A stretch of 64,000 nt of DNA. Source: Linnemannia schmuckeri. Taxonomy: Eukaryota; Mortierellomycota; Mortierellomycetes; Mortierellales; Mortierellaceae. The notes beneath the pieces are model-generated. The model ran no database searches. It saw only the letters and a program-made list of their open reading frames with translations, and had not been told where the DNA came from. The stretch spans positions 496,001 to 560,000 of the forward strand of contig JANATG010000019.1 of the NCBI GenBank assembly GCA_029449235.1, given 5' to 3'. This document shows, in pieces, positions 35,648-45,363 of this stretch (positions are counted from its first letter, which is position 1; each line of letters opens with the position of its first letter). A program made the translations under genes and the position numbers.

Positions 35648-37093
35648 ATGGATCCTACGGCACCAGCACAGTCCAACGAGGATGACTACATTGCCTTTGA
35701 GGACTCTGAATCCGACGTCGAGATTGACCTCTCGACAGCGCCACCGAAAAAGCCTGTTCCCAAGGTCCCCAAGCACTTCCGAAAGAGCAACGCCAAAGTC
35801 TACGATAACATTTCAGTGTACGCACCACCCGACTCGAACCTGATCTTTCGCTGCTCCCAAAAACGTGCCAATTGGTACCTCTCTCGCAACCTGGCCCGCT
35901 CTCTTTCGCCGAATTCGATCCATCTGAATTTTGCACCGGCAGGACAAGGACATGTCAATGATCTATACTATCTGGAGGAGCGTGAGAACAAGTGTGTGAT
36001 TTGTGGTCAGGAGACAGCCGAGGTTGGCGCGACGATGCTGCATGTTGTCCCTGAGCAGTACCGAAAGTGGTTTCCGATCAAGCTGAAGAGCCATTCAAGC
36101 CATGACATCGTGGTCGCTTGTCCCGAGTGTAATGCTCAGTGGGATCGTGAGGCAGCCGTGGTCAGGAAGACGATTGTTGGACTGTACAAAATTCCTCTGG
36201 AGGGCGTTGGCTGGATCAAGGACCACGAGGCCGGATTGGCAAAGAGTGCAGCTGGGGCTATCATTTCGGATTGGAATCGTCTTTGGCAGGAACACAGGGA
36301 ACAACATCTTGCGACAGTTACAGGAAGTGAACCAAAGGGCATTAAACTTTCTTTGCAAGAGGATGAACAATCAACAATGGACGCTCCGGCAGAGTCGGGA
36401 TCCAAGAAAAAGAAAGCCAAGGTCAAGAAAATGAATGTAATTCCACGAGAGAGAATGAAGGTGCTGGAGACGAGTGTTGTCGCCTGGTGGAACAACTACT
36501 TCAAGGCACGCAAAGATGTCAGCACCAACGAATCTGCACAACAGAAACGAGAACTCGACAAAGAGCCCGACCCAGGATCATCAGGACAGGAGGAGGACGA
36601 ACCCAGGAAGAAGTTGAGGCCAGAGGGTGATGCAACTGGCACCATGGATGCGATGCTTGCTGGTACTATTGGATCAAGGTCGACTTTTGAGTCAGAGACA
36701 GCGAGCAAGGAGACTGTTGTGACACCCCGGTCAAAGTTACCATCTGATGAAATTGACATTCCATCGCCACCACCGGGGCACACAACCGAGGTGACAAGCG
36801 AGATTTTAAAAGAGGCATTGGATGCACAGGCGACCTACAAGGCACCGGATTACAAGGAGCACGGTCAGCTGGTGGTGGCGCAGGTGATGGCTTCTTCGAG
36901 AGAGTACCATGAGGATGCGAATGAGAGCGAGGAGACGCTGCGGTCGTGGCGGGAAGCGAAGCCGTTGAAGGATGCACCTGAGGGGTGGCGGGATGTGCAC
37001 CAGTTTATTCGGTCGTGGCGAAGCGAGTTCTTGAAGCGGGCCAAGCCGAAGCATCTTAGTGCAGAGTGGCGGATTGAGAATCCCACTAAGTAA
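35648..37093 (+). CDS. EXD2 C-terminal-like Zn-binding protein lacking the exonuclease domain
   Basis: Single-exon frame of 481 residues from the ATG at 35648 (context ACAACAATGG). An in-frame ATG at 35447 would add 67 Thr-rich residues. Residues about 45-170 match the region after the exonuclease domain of human EXD2: KVYDNISVYAPP, CSQKRANWYLSRNLA, then a zinc-binding block CVICG (Cys 116/119), a His in LHVVPEQYRKWFP, SHSSHD, and CPEC (about 158-161), an HNH-like Cys2-His-Cys2 arrangement. The very end (SWRSEFLKRAKPKHLSAEW) matches the EXD2 C-terminus. The 3'-5' exonuclease domain that precedes this part in animals is absent here and is not encoded in the 2 kb upstream. The middle is acidic or Lys-rich and disordered. 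Function is unknown; nucleic-acid binding is plausible from the HNH-like block. Confidence 0.75.
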   Translation: MDPTAPAQSNEDDYIAFEDSESDVEIDLSTAPPKKPVPKVPKHFRKSNAKVYDNISVYAPPDSNLIFRCSQKRANWYLSRNLARSLSPNSIHLNFAPAGQGHVNDLYYLEERENKCVICGQETAEVGATMLHVVPEQYRKWFPIKLKSHSSHDIVVACPECNAQWDREAAVVRKTIVGLYKIPLEGVGWIKDHEAGLAKSAAGAIISDWNRLWQEHREQHLATVTGSEPKGIKLSLQEDEQSTMDAPAESGSKKKKAKVKKMNVIPRERMKVLETSVVAWWNNYFKARKDVSTNESAQQKRELDKEPDPGSSGQEEDEPRKKLRPEGDATGTMDAMLAGTIGSRSTFESETASKETVVTPRSKLPSDEIDIPSPPPGHTTEVTSEILKEALDAQATYKAPDYKEHGQLVVAQVMASSREYHEDANESEETLRSWREAKPLKDAPEGWRDVHQFIRSWRSEFLKRAKPKHLSAEWRIENPTK

Positions 37094-37775
37094 AAAAACG
37101 CTTCTCTTCTTTACTGCTGAATGGTGCCAGGGCGAGTGAGGGTGTGTGTATGAGTTGGTTTGATTCGATCGAAGGGAAAAGGGTAGAGTGGACACGGAGG
37201 TGCACCGAGAAGAAGGAAGAAAGTAGCCAAGGTAGTCAACAGCCTAGTCCAATCCTGCTGACTGACTCTGCTTCGGCAGAAAGAGGTGATCTCTCACTTT
37301 TATTTTTGACTTCATCCATCGTTTTACTTTCCATTACTTCCTTCTTTCCTTTACCATCCCCTTTTGACATCCTTTGTTCTGTTCTTTGTTCTTTGTTCTT
37401 CTTTACGTTGACTTCTGTACATCTCTCTCTCCCCTCTCCTTATCTTCCTTCTTCCCCACACTAACAGGGCACAGCTCGTTCACACGTTCCCAGCCTAGTA
37501 GTCTCTCTCTTGCCTGACTTGCATTTCTTGTCTACTGCTTTTCCTTCTCTCTTGCATCCATCATCCTGCATCCTCCATTTCACTCTTTTACCTCTCTCTT
37601 GGTTCATCAACTTCCCCACTACCCCTACTCTCCCCCCTAGACCGACTCATTGGTCCTATCTTTCTTTTCTCTTTTAACTAATCATAACCACCCAGCAACC
37701 AACTTCCATTCCAGCACGCACTCAACAATAAACGACGACGCCCTCATATACTACCACAGCCAGACCTCGCCAGGA

Positions 37776-40700
37776 ATGCGGTTCCTCGACCTCAACCGAT
37801 ACTCGCTCATCTCCTTCACTGCAACCCTCGTTGCCATCGCCTACTCCTCTCACAAGTCCCTCTTCCATACCCCATCCTCATTTCTCAACCTCGCCCTTCT
37901 CAAATCCCTCGAACCCTTTCTCAAAGATGTGATTCCCTTTGGTACAGACCTGGCCTTCTCCTCCTTTTCAACCTCGCCCTCTTTCGATACTGTCCTCGAC
38001 GACCTTATTCTCGACGGCAGTCAACAACAACAACAAAAGCAACAGCAACAGCAACAAGTGACCCTGGCCAAAGATACCATGACCTTCGATCAGTCCAAAC
38101 TCTCGTCCAAGCGACCAGGCTTGGTCGACAACAACTACGAGCACAGTCGACTGCTTGGAGGGGCAGCTGGTGTCGGCAACGGCTTTCGGCCGTCGGTCTT
38201 CCAGGCAATGCTTGCAGAGCGCTACCTCAAGTTCCGCACGCCGTCCCCCGCTGTGCTACTGCAGTTGCAGGTCATCCTTTCGTACTTACAGAACGAAAAA
38301 CTCTGTGTCTTGGTGAGTGAGCAACAACAAACACTTTTGTTTTTATTTGTTTGCATGTTCGTTCAGTTTTCTATGTTTTGCCCTCACCACAAGGGCGTCA
38401 AAGGTGCTGCTTTTTGTTGGGGAAATAGACAACCTTTTTTTTAAATCCCTTGTTCTGTTGCTTTACTGGCCATACTTACTTTTACCTTTTTTTTATATAT
38501 ATGTTGCCAGATCTTCACTAACATGGCGTTCTGTCTGGCCTTCCTTGCGGGTCGACTCTTTCTCCGGACATTTTTTGGAGATCTCCGGTTGATTGAGCGT
38601 CAGGTAAGGAAAGAAGGGAAGATTACACACACTTCACCACAAGAGATAGGACGTCCATTCACTCAAAACAGCAGGCATATTCTTAGCAGTGCAAACAGGA
38701 TACAAAGGGCTACTCAAGGAGACAAACTCAAGGAGGCATTAATGATGCCGAAGGGCTGCTTTGTGTTGGACCATGGACTTGACCTAGGCTGTGTCGTGTG
38801 ACTGACCATTAACTCTATCCCTCTTTGACACCTGTGTGGGTGTATCAATTCTTAGCACATGTACGACAGGGCACTCAATTTCCTGCTCTTCAAGGTCGTC
38901 TTTGTAGGCGCGATCCTCGAGCCACGGTGGGAGGAGCTACTTATCTGGACCGCATGGTTCACTATCCTGGGATTCCTCCGGGTCTTCAGTATGCTTTGCC
39001 GAGACCGCTTCGAATATGTATGTCCAGCCGATAAGCTCTGTTATGCCTTTTATCTATGCTTTTATTTTATTTTTATTTTTATTTTTCCGCTTCAACAACT
39101 TCAAACGGGGGAAGAGTTGCAGAAGGAAAATGAAAAACTACAAATGAACCCAGTCCGATCATGGTGGTGCTAACCGATAACATCTACCCTCTACTTTTCT
39201 CTCTCTCTCACTTCATTCCCCTGCCAATCTCTCTGCCTTATTCTAGTTGACTGTGTCACCTAATATTCCGATCAGGGTCCATGTCAAGATCTTGACTATG
39301 TTAAGCATGATCCTGGTCTCCACTATTGCGTGGTTCGTCTTTTGCATTTCTGTCTTTCGGTCCATGCTCCTGCTATTGTCGTTTGAGGTAGGTGGTCGCA
39401 ATTACTTCAGGGAAAAAGACATGTACTGATGTTGAGCGTCAAGGCAGCCAAAGAACTAATCGTCTGTCTATATCATTGTATCTTGTCGGATATATAGTGC
39501 TTCACACTCTTCTTGGACACGGTTCAAACCCTCGTCAAATATGTCATTCATCTTGGAGATTTGTCGCGACAGGGTCCATGTGAGTCGAGGAGGATGGTTC
39601 AGTATTACACTGAGTTTTCAACGGACACCATGATCTTGGTCACCACTCTTGGCCACTACTTGCACATTATGGTAAGACTTGACGCACGTTAAATCCTCTA
39701 AATACATGCCGGCGGGCACGAACAATCACATAACCAACATTTTGACATTTTCGCTCTTGATTAGTACCTTCACGGGATCTCATTCACCCTTATTGATGCT
39801 GTTTTGTTTTTGAATATGAGAAGTGTGTTCAACAACTTGCGGAAGAAACTCGCTGGACACCAAGCCTATCGACAGGCCCTCAAGAACATGCAGGCGTTGT
39901 AAGTGGGATATTATAGATGCACTTCTGACAGCATCGAGACTATGACCTAAAATCCAGCGCTTGGAACTCAGCATATTCTTTACATCTTTTGTAGATATCC
40001 ATCCGCAACGGAAAAGGAGCTCGCCGACTACAGCGACGACTGCGCGATTTGTCGGGATAGCATGACATCCGCCAAGATCCTCCCATGTGGTCACATCTTT
40101 CATTTGTAAGTGATATACCTGATACTCTGTTATCAATCTCGGGTCAGGTACGAGCTTCCTGCTAACTCAGAACTGTGTCAATGTATAGGTTTTGTATTCG
40201 TTCATGGTTGGAGCACCACAGCTCATGCCCAACGTGCAGGAGGTCTCTGGTCTCAAAGGTGGACACGAATAATCAGGATACTGATGAGGCGAGAGGATTT
40301 CCCAGAGTCGAGATTGCCCCAGAAGGCGGCTCACCCACATCATCTGATGCTAGTCTTGTCGCTAGCCGACGTGGATCATCAACCACCACTCCGTCCCAGT
40401 CAACAGCCATGCCATCAACATCAACACCAATGACAACCCATCCTTCAACCCTCAGCGGCCACTCGACCCCCAACACTCTTGCATCCAACAACGGCAGCAG
40501 CAGTGCTAGTCACCACGCAGCTACAGGAACTGGCACTAACCGTTCGAGCACTGGTCATCAGCTTTTCGCGTTCAATTCAGAGCAACAGCCGTGGTTGAGT
40601 CGGCTGGGGTTTCCAAAGATTACTGTTGAAGTTGTGGATCAAGCGCAGGATGAAGACGAGAGCAGGATACCTACTCGTCGGTCACAGCAACAAGCGACAC

Positions 40701-40954
40701 AGAACTCTTCATCACAAAGCTCTGGCAGGCGGTCAGCATTCTCATCGCAATCACATCGCACTGGCGACGAGTTCTCTGACGATGAAGACGACGAGGATTT
40801 GAGGAGAGCTATTGCGGAAAGTTTGGCGATGAGTCAACAGTGCCAATCACAATCAACAGTGTCGCTTCTTTCTTCGTCAAGCACTGCCACCACGACGGCT
40901 TTCGAGACCAGTGTATCTGCTGGTGACCACGACCTACAGAGGAGATCGGTATGA
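37776..40954 (+). CDS. AMFR: ER-membrane E3 ubiquitin ligase, gp78/AMFR type, 8 exons
   Basis: Exons 37776-38312, 38511-38603, 38856-39017, 39247-39387, 39498-39671, 39765-39898, 39995-40105 and 40189-40954 all join in phase to 705 residues. A multi-span membrane domain (about 1-400) contains gp78 landmarks such as LLFKVVFVGAILEPRWEE, RDRFEYLTVSPN and VKYVIHLGDLS. It is followed by NMQALYPSATEKELADYSDDC and a RING-H2 domain (CAIC...CGHIFHLFCIRSWLEHHSSCPTCR, about 430-472), which closely fits animal gp78/AMFR and better than Hrd1. Such ligases ubiquitinate misfolded or regulated ER proteins for proteasomal degradation (ERAD). Loop 1 carries a poly-Gln insert. The C-terminal tail is Ser/Thr-rich and ends with a UIM-like DEDLRRAIAESLAMSQ (about 651-668); I see no CUE domain, the usual gp78 ubiquitin binder. 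After the TGA the same frame stays open for about 50 codons. Confidence 0.9.
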
Positions 40955-41038
40955 GAGGCAATCGCGGAAGATGTGATAGCTGAGCATGTGAACGAATCTG
41001 CTGTGCCTGAAGAAAAAACGCCCAGGTACAATTTGTAT

Positions 41039-41044
41039 AATAAA
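41039..41044 (+). terminator. Polyadenylation signal of the AMFR gene
   Basis: AATAAA 85 bases after the stop codon, within the 261-base gap to the MAK16 start. Confidence 0.45.
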
Positions 41045-41215
41045 ACTCCCCTTAACAATATTTGTGACTGCATTTCAGCTGAAAAAAGAAAAAAAGAAAA
41101 AACATAAACAAGTGGTGGCCTTCTTGAGCACAGAAGAGTAAACTTTGCGTTGTTTCCTCCTCTACTAATCTCGGTCTTTACCATCCCCCTCACTCTCCAT
41201 CATCCCACACTTATA

Positions 41216-42385
41216 ATGAACACCGACGAGGGTCAGTCTCAACAAATAACTTGCATTGCCCAACTCTTTTGTGCTCACATCTCGCCAACAGACTCTGACC
41301 AAAGTACTTTCAACTATTCTTTCTCCGCTTTTGTGGACACTCGCACTCCTCGGCTTTTTTTCTTTCTTTATAGTTATCTGGCAGGTTATCAACCAGCAGT
41401 TCTGCTCTTACAAAGTCAAGTAAGTCGGGCCACCTCGCTTGGACATCTCGCCAGCAAAAAGTCAAGACTGGAAACCCTAAGAGTTTTTTGTATCTGCAGC
41501 TCAACCACTGACCAACTACAATCTCACTTCCTTCTCTGACTATTCGACAAACAGAACGGCGACAGGAAACTTTTGCAGGAACGAATACAATGCAACAGGT
41601 CTCTGCAACCGCCAATCATGCCCACTCGCCAACTCTCGCTACGCCACCGTCCGTGAGCAGAACGGTGTGATCTACCTGTTCGTCAAGACACCCGAACGTG
41701 CTCATATGCCCGCCAAGATGTGGGAAAAGATCAAGCTGTCAAAGAACTACGCCCAAGCACTGGAACAGATTGACAAAGAGTTGATCTACTGGCCCAACTT
41801 TTCGATTCACAAGTGCAAGCAACGTCTCACCAAGATTACACAATACCTGATCAAGATGAGAAAGCTGAAGCTCAAGGCGGATGAGCGTCCCAAGCTGGTT
41901 GGAATCAAGAAGAAGATCGATCGCAGGGAAGCCCGGAGGGAGGTCAAGGCAGAGGCAGCAGCACGTTTGGACAAGGCTATCGAGAAGGAGCTCTTGGATC
42001 GTCTCAAGTCACACGCCTATGGTGACGCACCCCTCAATGTACACGAGGATGTCTGGAAGGAGATCTTGGAGGGCGAGAAGGGCGCTCTTGAGGTCGACAG
42101 TGATCAGACGGATGAGGATGATTCTCAGTCAGAAGAGGAGGAGGAGGAGGAGGAGGAGGAGCGTGAATACGTGTCTGACCAGAGTGAGGACGAGGAGGAC
42201 ATGGAGGACATGTTCGAGAAGGAGTACGAGGTATGATAACTCGGTCCAATAGATGCAGGAATGTCATGGTTGCTGTTTTTGTGGTGCTTATTACGTTTTT
42301 GAAATGTTTGCCCTGACATGTCTTTCTTTTTTTTTTTTTTTTGCTTTCTCCTTGCCTTCTTTAGCACGAGACCGTTGAGCTTTAA
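41216..42385 (+). CDS. MAK16: Ribosome biogenesis protein MAK16, 4 exons
   Basis: Exons 41216-41231 (16 bases), 41374-41419, 41555-42230 and 42365-42385 (21 bases) give 252 residues. The N-terminus assembled over three exons is diagnostic: VIWQVINQQFCSYKVK, then NFCRNEYNATGLCNRQSCPLANSRYA with the conserved cysteines, KTPERAHMPAKMWEKIKLS and QIDKELIYWPNFSIHKCKQR. Mak16 is a nucleolar factor of early pre-60S particles, required for 25S and 5.8S rRNA maturation. The C-terminus is acidic (runs of Glu and Asp) as in orthologues. The last junction is less certain: reading through would stop at 42236 after EYEV, while splicing (GTATGA donor, T-rich tract, CTTTAG) adds HETVEL. The 16-base first exon would be missed by automatic callers. 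Confidence 0.92.
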
Positions 42386-42964
42386 AGCATTTTACCAAGT
42401 TACCAGTCATTTACAATACAGCATGAACATAGCATATTTTACACGATATTTGAGATCTGATTGAGTGTTCTTTGATACTGTTTTTCTTGCGAATGTTGCC
42501 CATGAACGTGAAGACAGTGTATGGTTGTGAAGATAGGTATTGAAGGTAGAATCCGGCACTCGACATTCTCGGATTTTTTTTCTTCGCCCACCGTCAGAGT
42601 TAAAAATCGTCACAGTATTGAATTTGATCGCAGAATTATGATTGTCAAGCAGGGATGAGCAGGGATGAGCATAAGTTGCTCTTCTCATCGCTGATCAACT
42701 CACCCTCTCTCTATTTTTTTTCTTGTCCCGCTGCAACTGACCATCTTCCTACAGGACGACAAGTCAACGCAGGAGTATCCTTTCAACAATCAGGCCGCAG
42801 GACACACTCGCTCCACCATAATCAGCTCGGTCCTACACCCAATACCCACCTCTTCCACTCACCCAACACAACTGGATCCGGATCAACTCCTATTTATCTC
42901 TATAACATCGGCTCCGCCTTCGTATTCCTCTTCACTCGACTAACATCTAAACACAAATCAACAA
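42386..42964. other. Intergenic region between MAK16 and U1-70K
   Basis: MAK16 3' flank and presumed U1-70K promoter and leader. No separate gene seen. Confidence 0.5.
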
Positions 42965-44558
42965 ATGAACCGTCGTCAACCCAACGAGGACAAAGGAGGA
43001 CCAGTCGGTACAGCGGCATTGCCTCCTCATCTGCTTCGCCTTTTTGCGCCACGTCCTCCCCTCCCTCATGCAGACCCCTTAGATCGGGCACCTGGACATG
43101 CAAAGGGCAATCACTTGACGCCCGTATCACATTTCTTGGATATGCTGAAGGGGCACGACACGGACTATGTCCCTACACTTAGCATTGCTGAACGGAAGAA
43201 GCAGAAGGTACTTGTCTCCGACGGAGCTTTTTGCTATGCCTTTGACTTGACGATGTTACTCTTCGTTTGCTTAGTGACTCTTAATTTTGATAATGTGTTT
43301 ACTTATAACCTACCAACACTTTTTATTCTTTGTTATTCACTAGTTGGAAGAGAGGAAGAAAAAGTCAGACGAAGCCCTCAAGAAGGGATTGGACGAATGT
43401 AAGCACACACAAACATTGTCAGTCATCAATCGTTACGGTCGATCGGATGAAAATATCCATGCTCAGTTCAATTTGCTACCGCCCAGTGCCGTTTGCTAAC
43501 ATTCCTATTATCTAATTTTTATTTTCGTTGACTGTATATAGGGGACCCTAACAAGGACGAGAAGGTCGTTGGCGACCCATACAAAACACTGCACATCTCT
43601 CGCCTTGTAAGTTTATGAACTGTTCAGAGATCATGACTTGTCACATTGTATGTTTGTTGAATATGTGGAGCAAACCCGATATTAACTGCTGTTATCATCA
43701 TTCTTATTAGAGCTACGAATGCACAGAAAAGGATTTGAGACGCGAATTCACAATGTATGGTCCCATTGAAAACGTAAGTCCAGCGTTTCTTCGCTACTCG
43801 CTTGTTTTCAAAGGCGCGTTATCCGTATGAAGAATATGATCTCACGTCTGATCAACATTGCTTATTAATCTTCATTTTGTCTTCTCATCTTTTTTTTTTA
43901 GATCCGAGTTGTAAAAGATCCCGAGGGCAAGCCCAGAGGATACGCATTCATCGAGTTTGAACGTGAAAAAGACATGAAGGCCGCATACAAGGATGCCGAT
44001 GGCTTGAAGATTATGGGCCGTCGTATTGTCGTGGATGTTGAGCGTGGAAGGACCGTCAAGGGATGGAAGCCAAAGCGTCTTGGTAAGGAGGACCGATACA
44101 TGTGCTCTCTGTCTTTTATTACTGAGACATGATTGAAAAGCAACCAGCTAACATTTTCCATATACTCTGCATATTTTAAAAATGCGCCAGGCGGAGGATT
44201 GGGTGGCACCCGCATCGGAGCCCCACATGAGAACCAGACGTCATCAGGAAGGGACAATGGTCAACGTCAAGACCGCTCATCTCATGGAGGCAGTGATCGT
44301 GGTTATGGCGGCAGGGACAGTTACAGTGGTAGTGGTAGTGGAGGACGCTACGGCAGCGACAGAGACGGACGCGGCGACAGAGATCGCGGTGGACGTCGTC
44401 ATGACAGCTACAGCGACCGCAGCCGGGGCGGATACAGCGACCGACCTTACGAGCGTGATAGCAAGAGGCGAAAGAGCAGGAGCCGAAGCAGAAGTCCAGG
44501 ACCATCCTCTAGCAGAGGGTATGGAGATTCTCGTGGTCGTCGCGATAGCAGGGACTGA
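42965..44558 (+). CDS. SNRNP70: U1 small nuclear ribonucleoprotein 70 kDa (U1-70K), 6 exons
   Basis: Exons 42965-43207, 43344-43398, 43542-43606, 43711-43773, 43902-44082 and 44191-44558 give 324 residues. The N-terminus is Pro-rich (LPPHLLRLFAPRPPLPH), a Lys/Glu-rich helix leads to DEWDPNKDEKVVGDPYKTL, and the RRM spans about 112-192 with RNP2 LHISRL and RNP1 RGYAFIEF (154-161). The signature VDVERGRTVKGWKPKRLGGGLGGTR follows, then a Gly/Arg/Ser/Asp-rich tail with an RS segment (KRRKSRSRSRSPG). U1-70K binds stem-loop I of U1 snRNA and helps U1 recognise 5' splice sites. The five introns interrupt the most conserved parts of the protein, and every junction is supported by family conservation. 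Confidence 0.93.
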
Positions 44559-45363
44559 TCTCTCGTTTTTGCTGCCACTTTAGCGAACGCGTAACGGACG
44601 AATGGACAAGACTCTTGCTATTATCACTCCCTCCGTCAAGCTTTCCTACTATATCAAGGTGGGCAGCCCTTGCCGAACATTTTTTTTTTCATCTTCCTTT
44701 ACTTTCGTCCTCAGAGTTCACCCAAAGCCCAAAAAGCGCCGCGAATGAAACTATTGAACACATTTTCTCTCCCTTTTACGATCTCCACTCCACTCCACCA
44801 AAGCCTCTTCTCATCTCCCTTTCTGAAAAAAGCAACATATCAGTCCTTTCCTTCCTCCCATCTGCTCCCTACAACATTTCTTCGGGTAAAAAGGAAGTTC
44901 TTTTGGCATCTTCCAGATGTGTGTCATTCGACCGCCCCTGCGAACTCTTACTCTCGAGGAACCAAATGGTAATTAGTAAAAAGGGCTAGTATTTGAAAAA
45001 TGAATAGCGTTTCTACGTTGTAAAGTATGTTGTGACGACATGGTTAAGTATCAAGGTGACGGGTATGTATGGCCTCTTTATTCATGTGGTCGGGATCGAG
45101 CCAGTCCGCGAGGGGAGTGTTTCAGTGCTTTTTGGTAAGGCGAGGCTATCTATGCATGCGAACTCCTGCCTAGAGCAAGGTAGGTCCAGGCCATAGATAG
45201 TTAAGATAGCTGCCAAATTCCCAAATGAAGAAAGTGACTGTTCAAAACGGAGCTCTGTGAGTAAACAGGAGGAGGATTTCCGAGAACAAAAGGAACGCGA
45301 CGAGTCAATACCTTGTCCCTCCTTGTTGCATTTCTCTTCAACGACCTGCTTCACCCTTTCACC
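44559..45363. other. Intergenic region upstream of ThrRS
   Basis: U1-70K 3' flank and the promoter or leader of the synthetase gene. It contains the hairpin at 45146-45200; no gene is supported. Confidence 0.5.
45146..45200 (+). other. Two-tier hairpin upstream of ThrRS
   Basis: Outer stem CTATCTATG (45146-45154) pairs perfectly with CATAGATAG (45192-45200). Inside it CCTGCCT (45165-45171) pairs with AGGTAGG (45178-45184, one G-U) around the loop AGAGCA. It lies about 165-220 bases before the start codon and could fall in the 5' leader. Confidence 0.45.
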
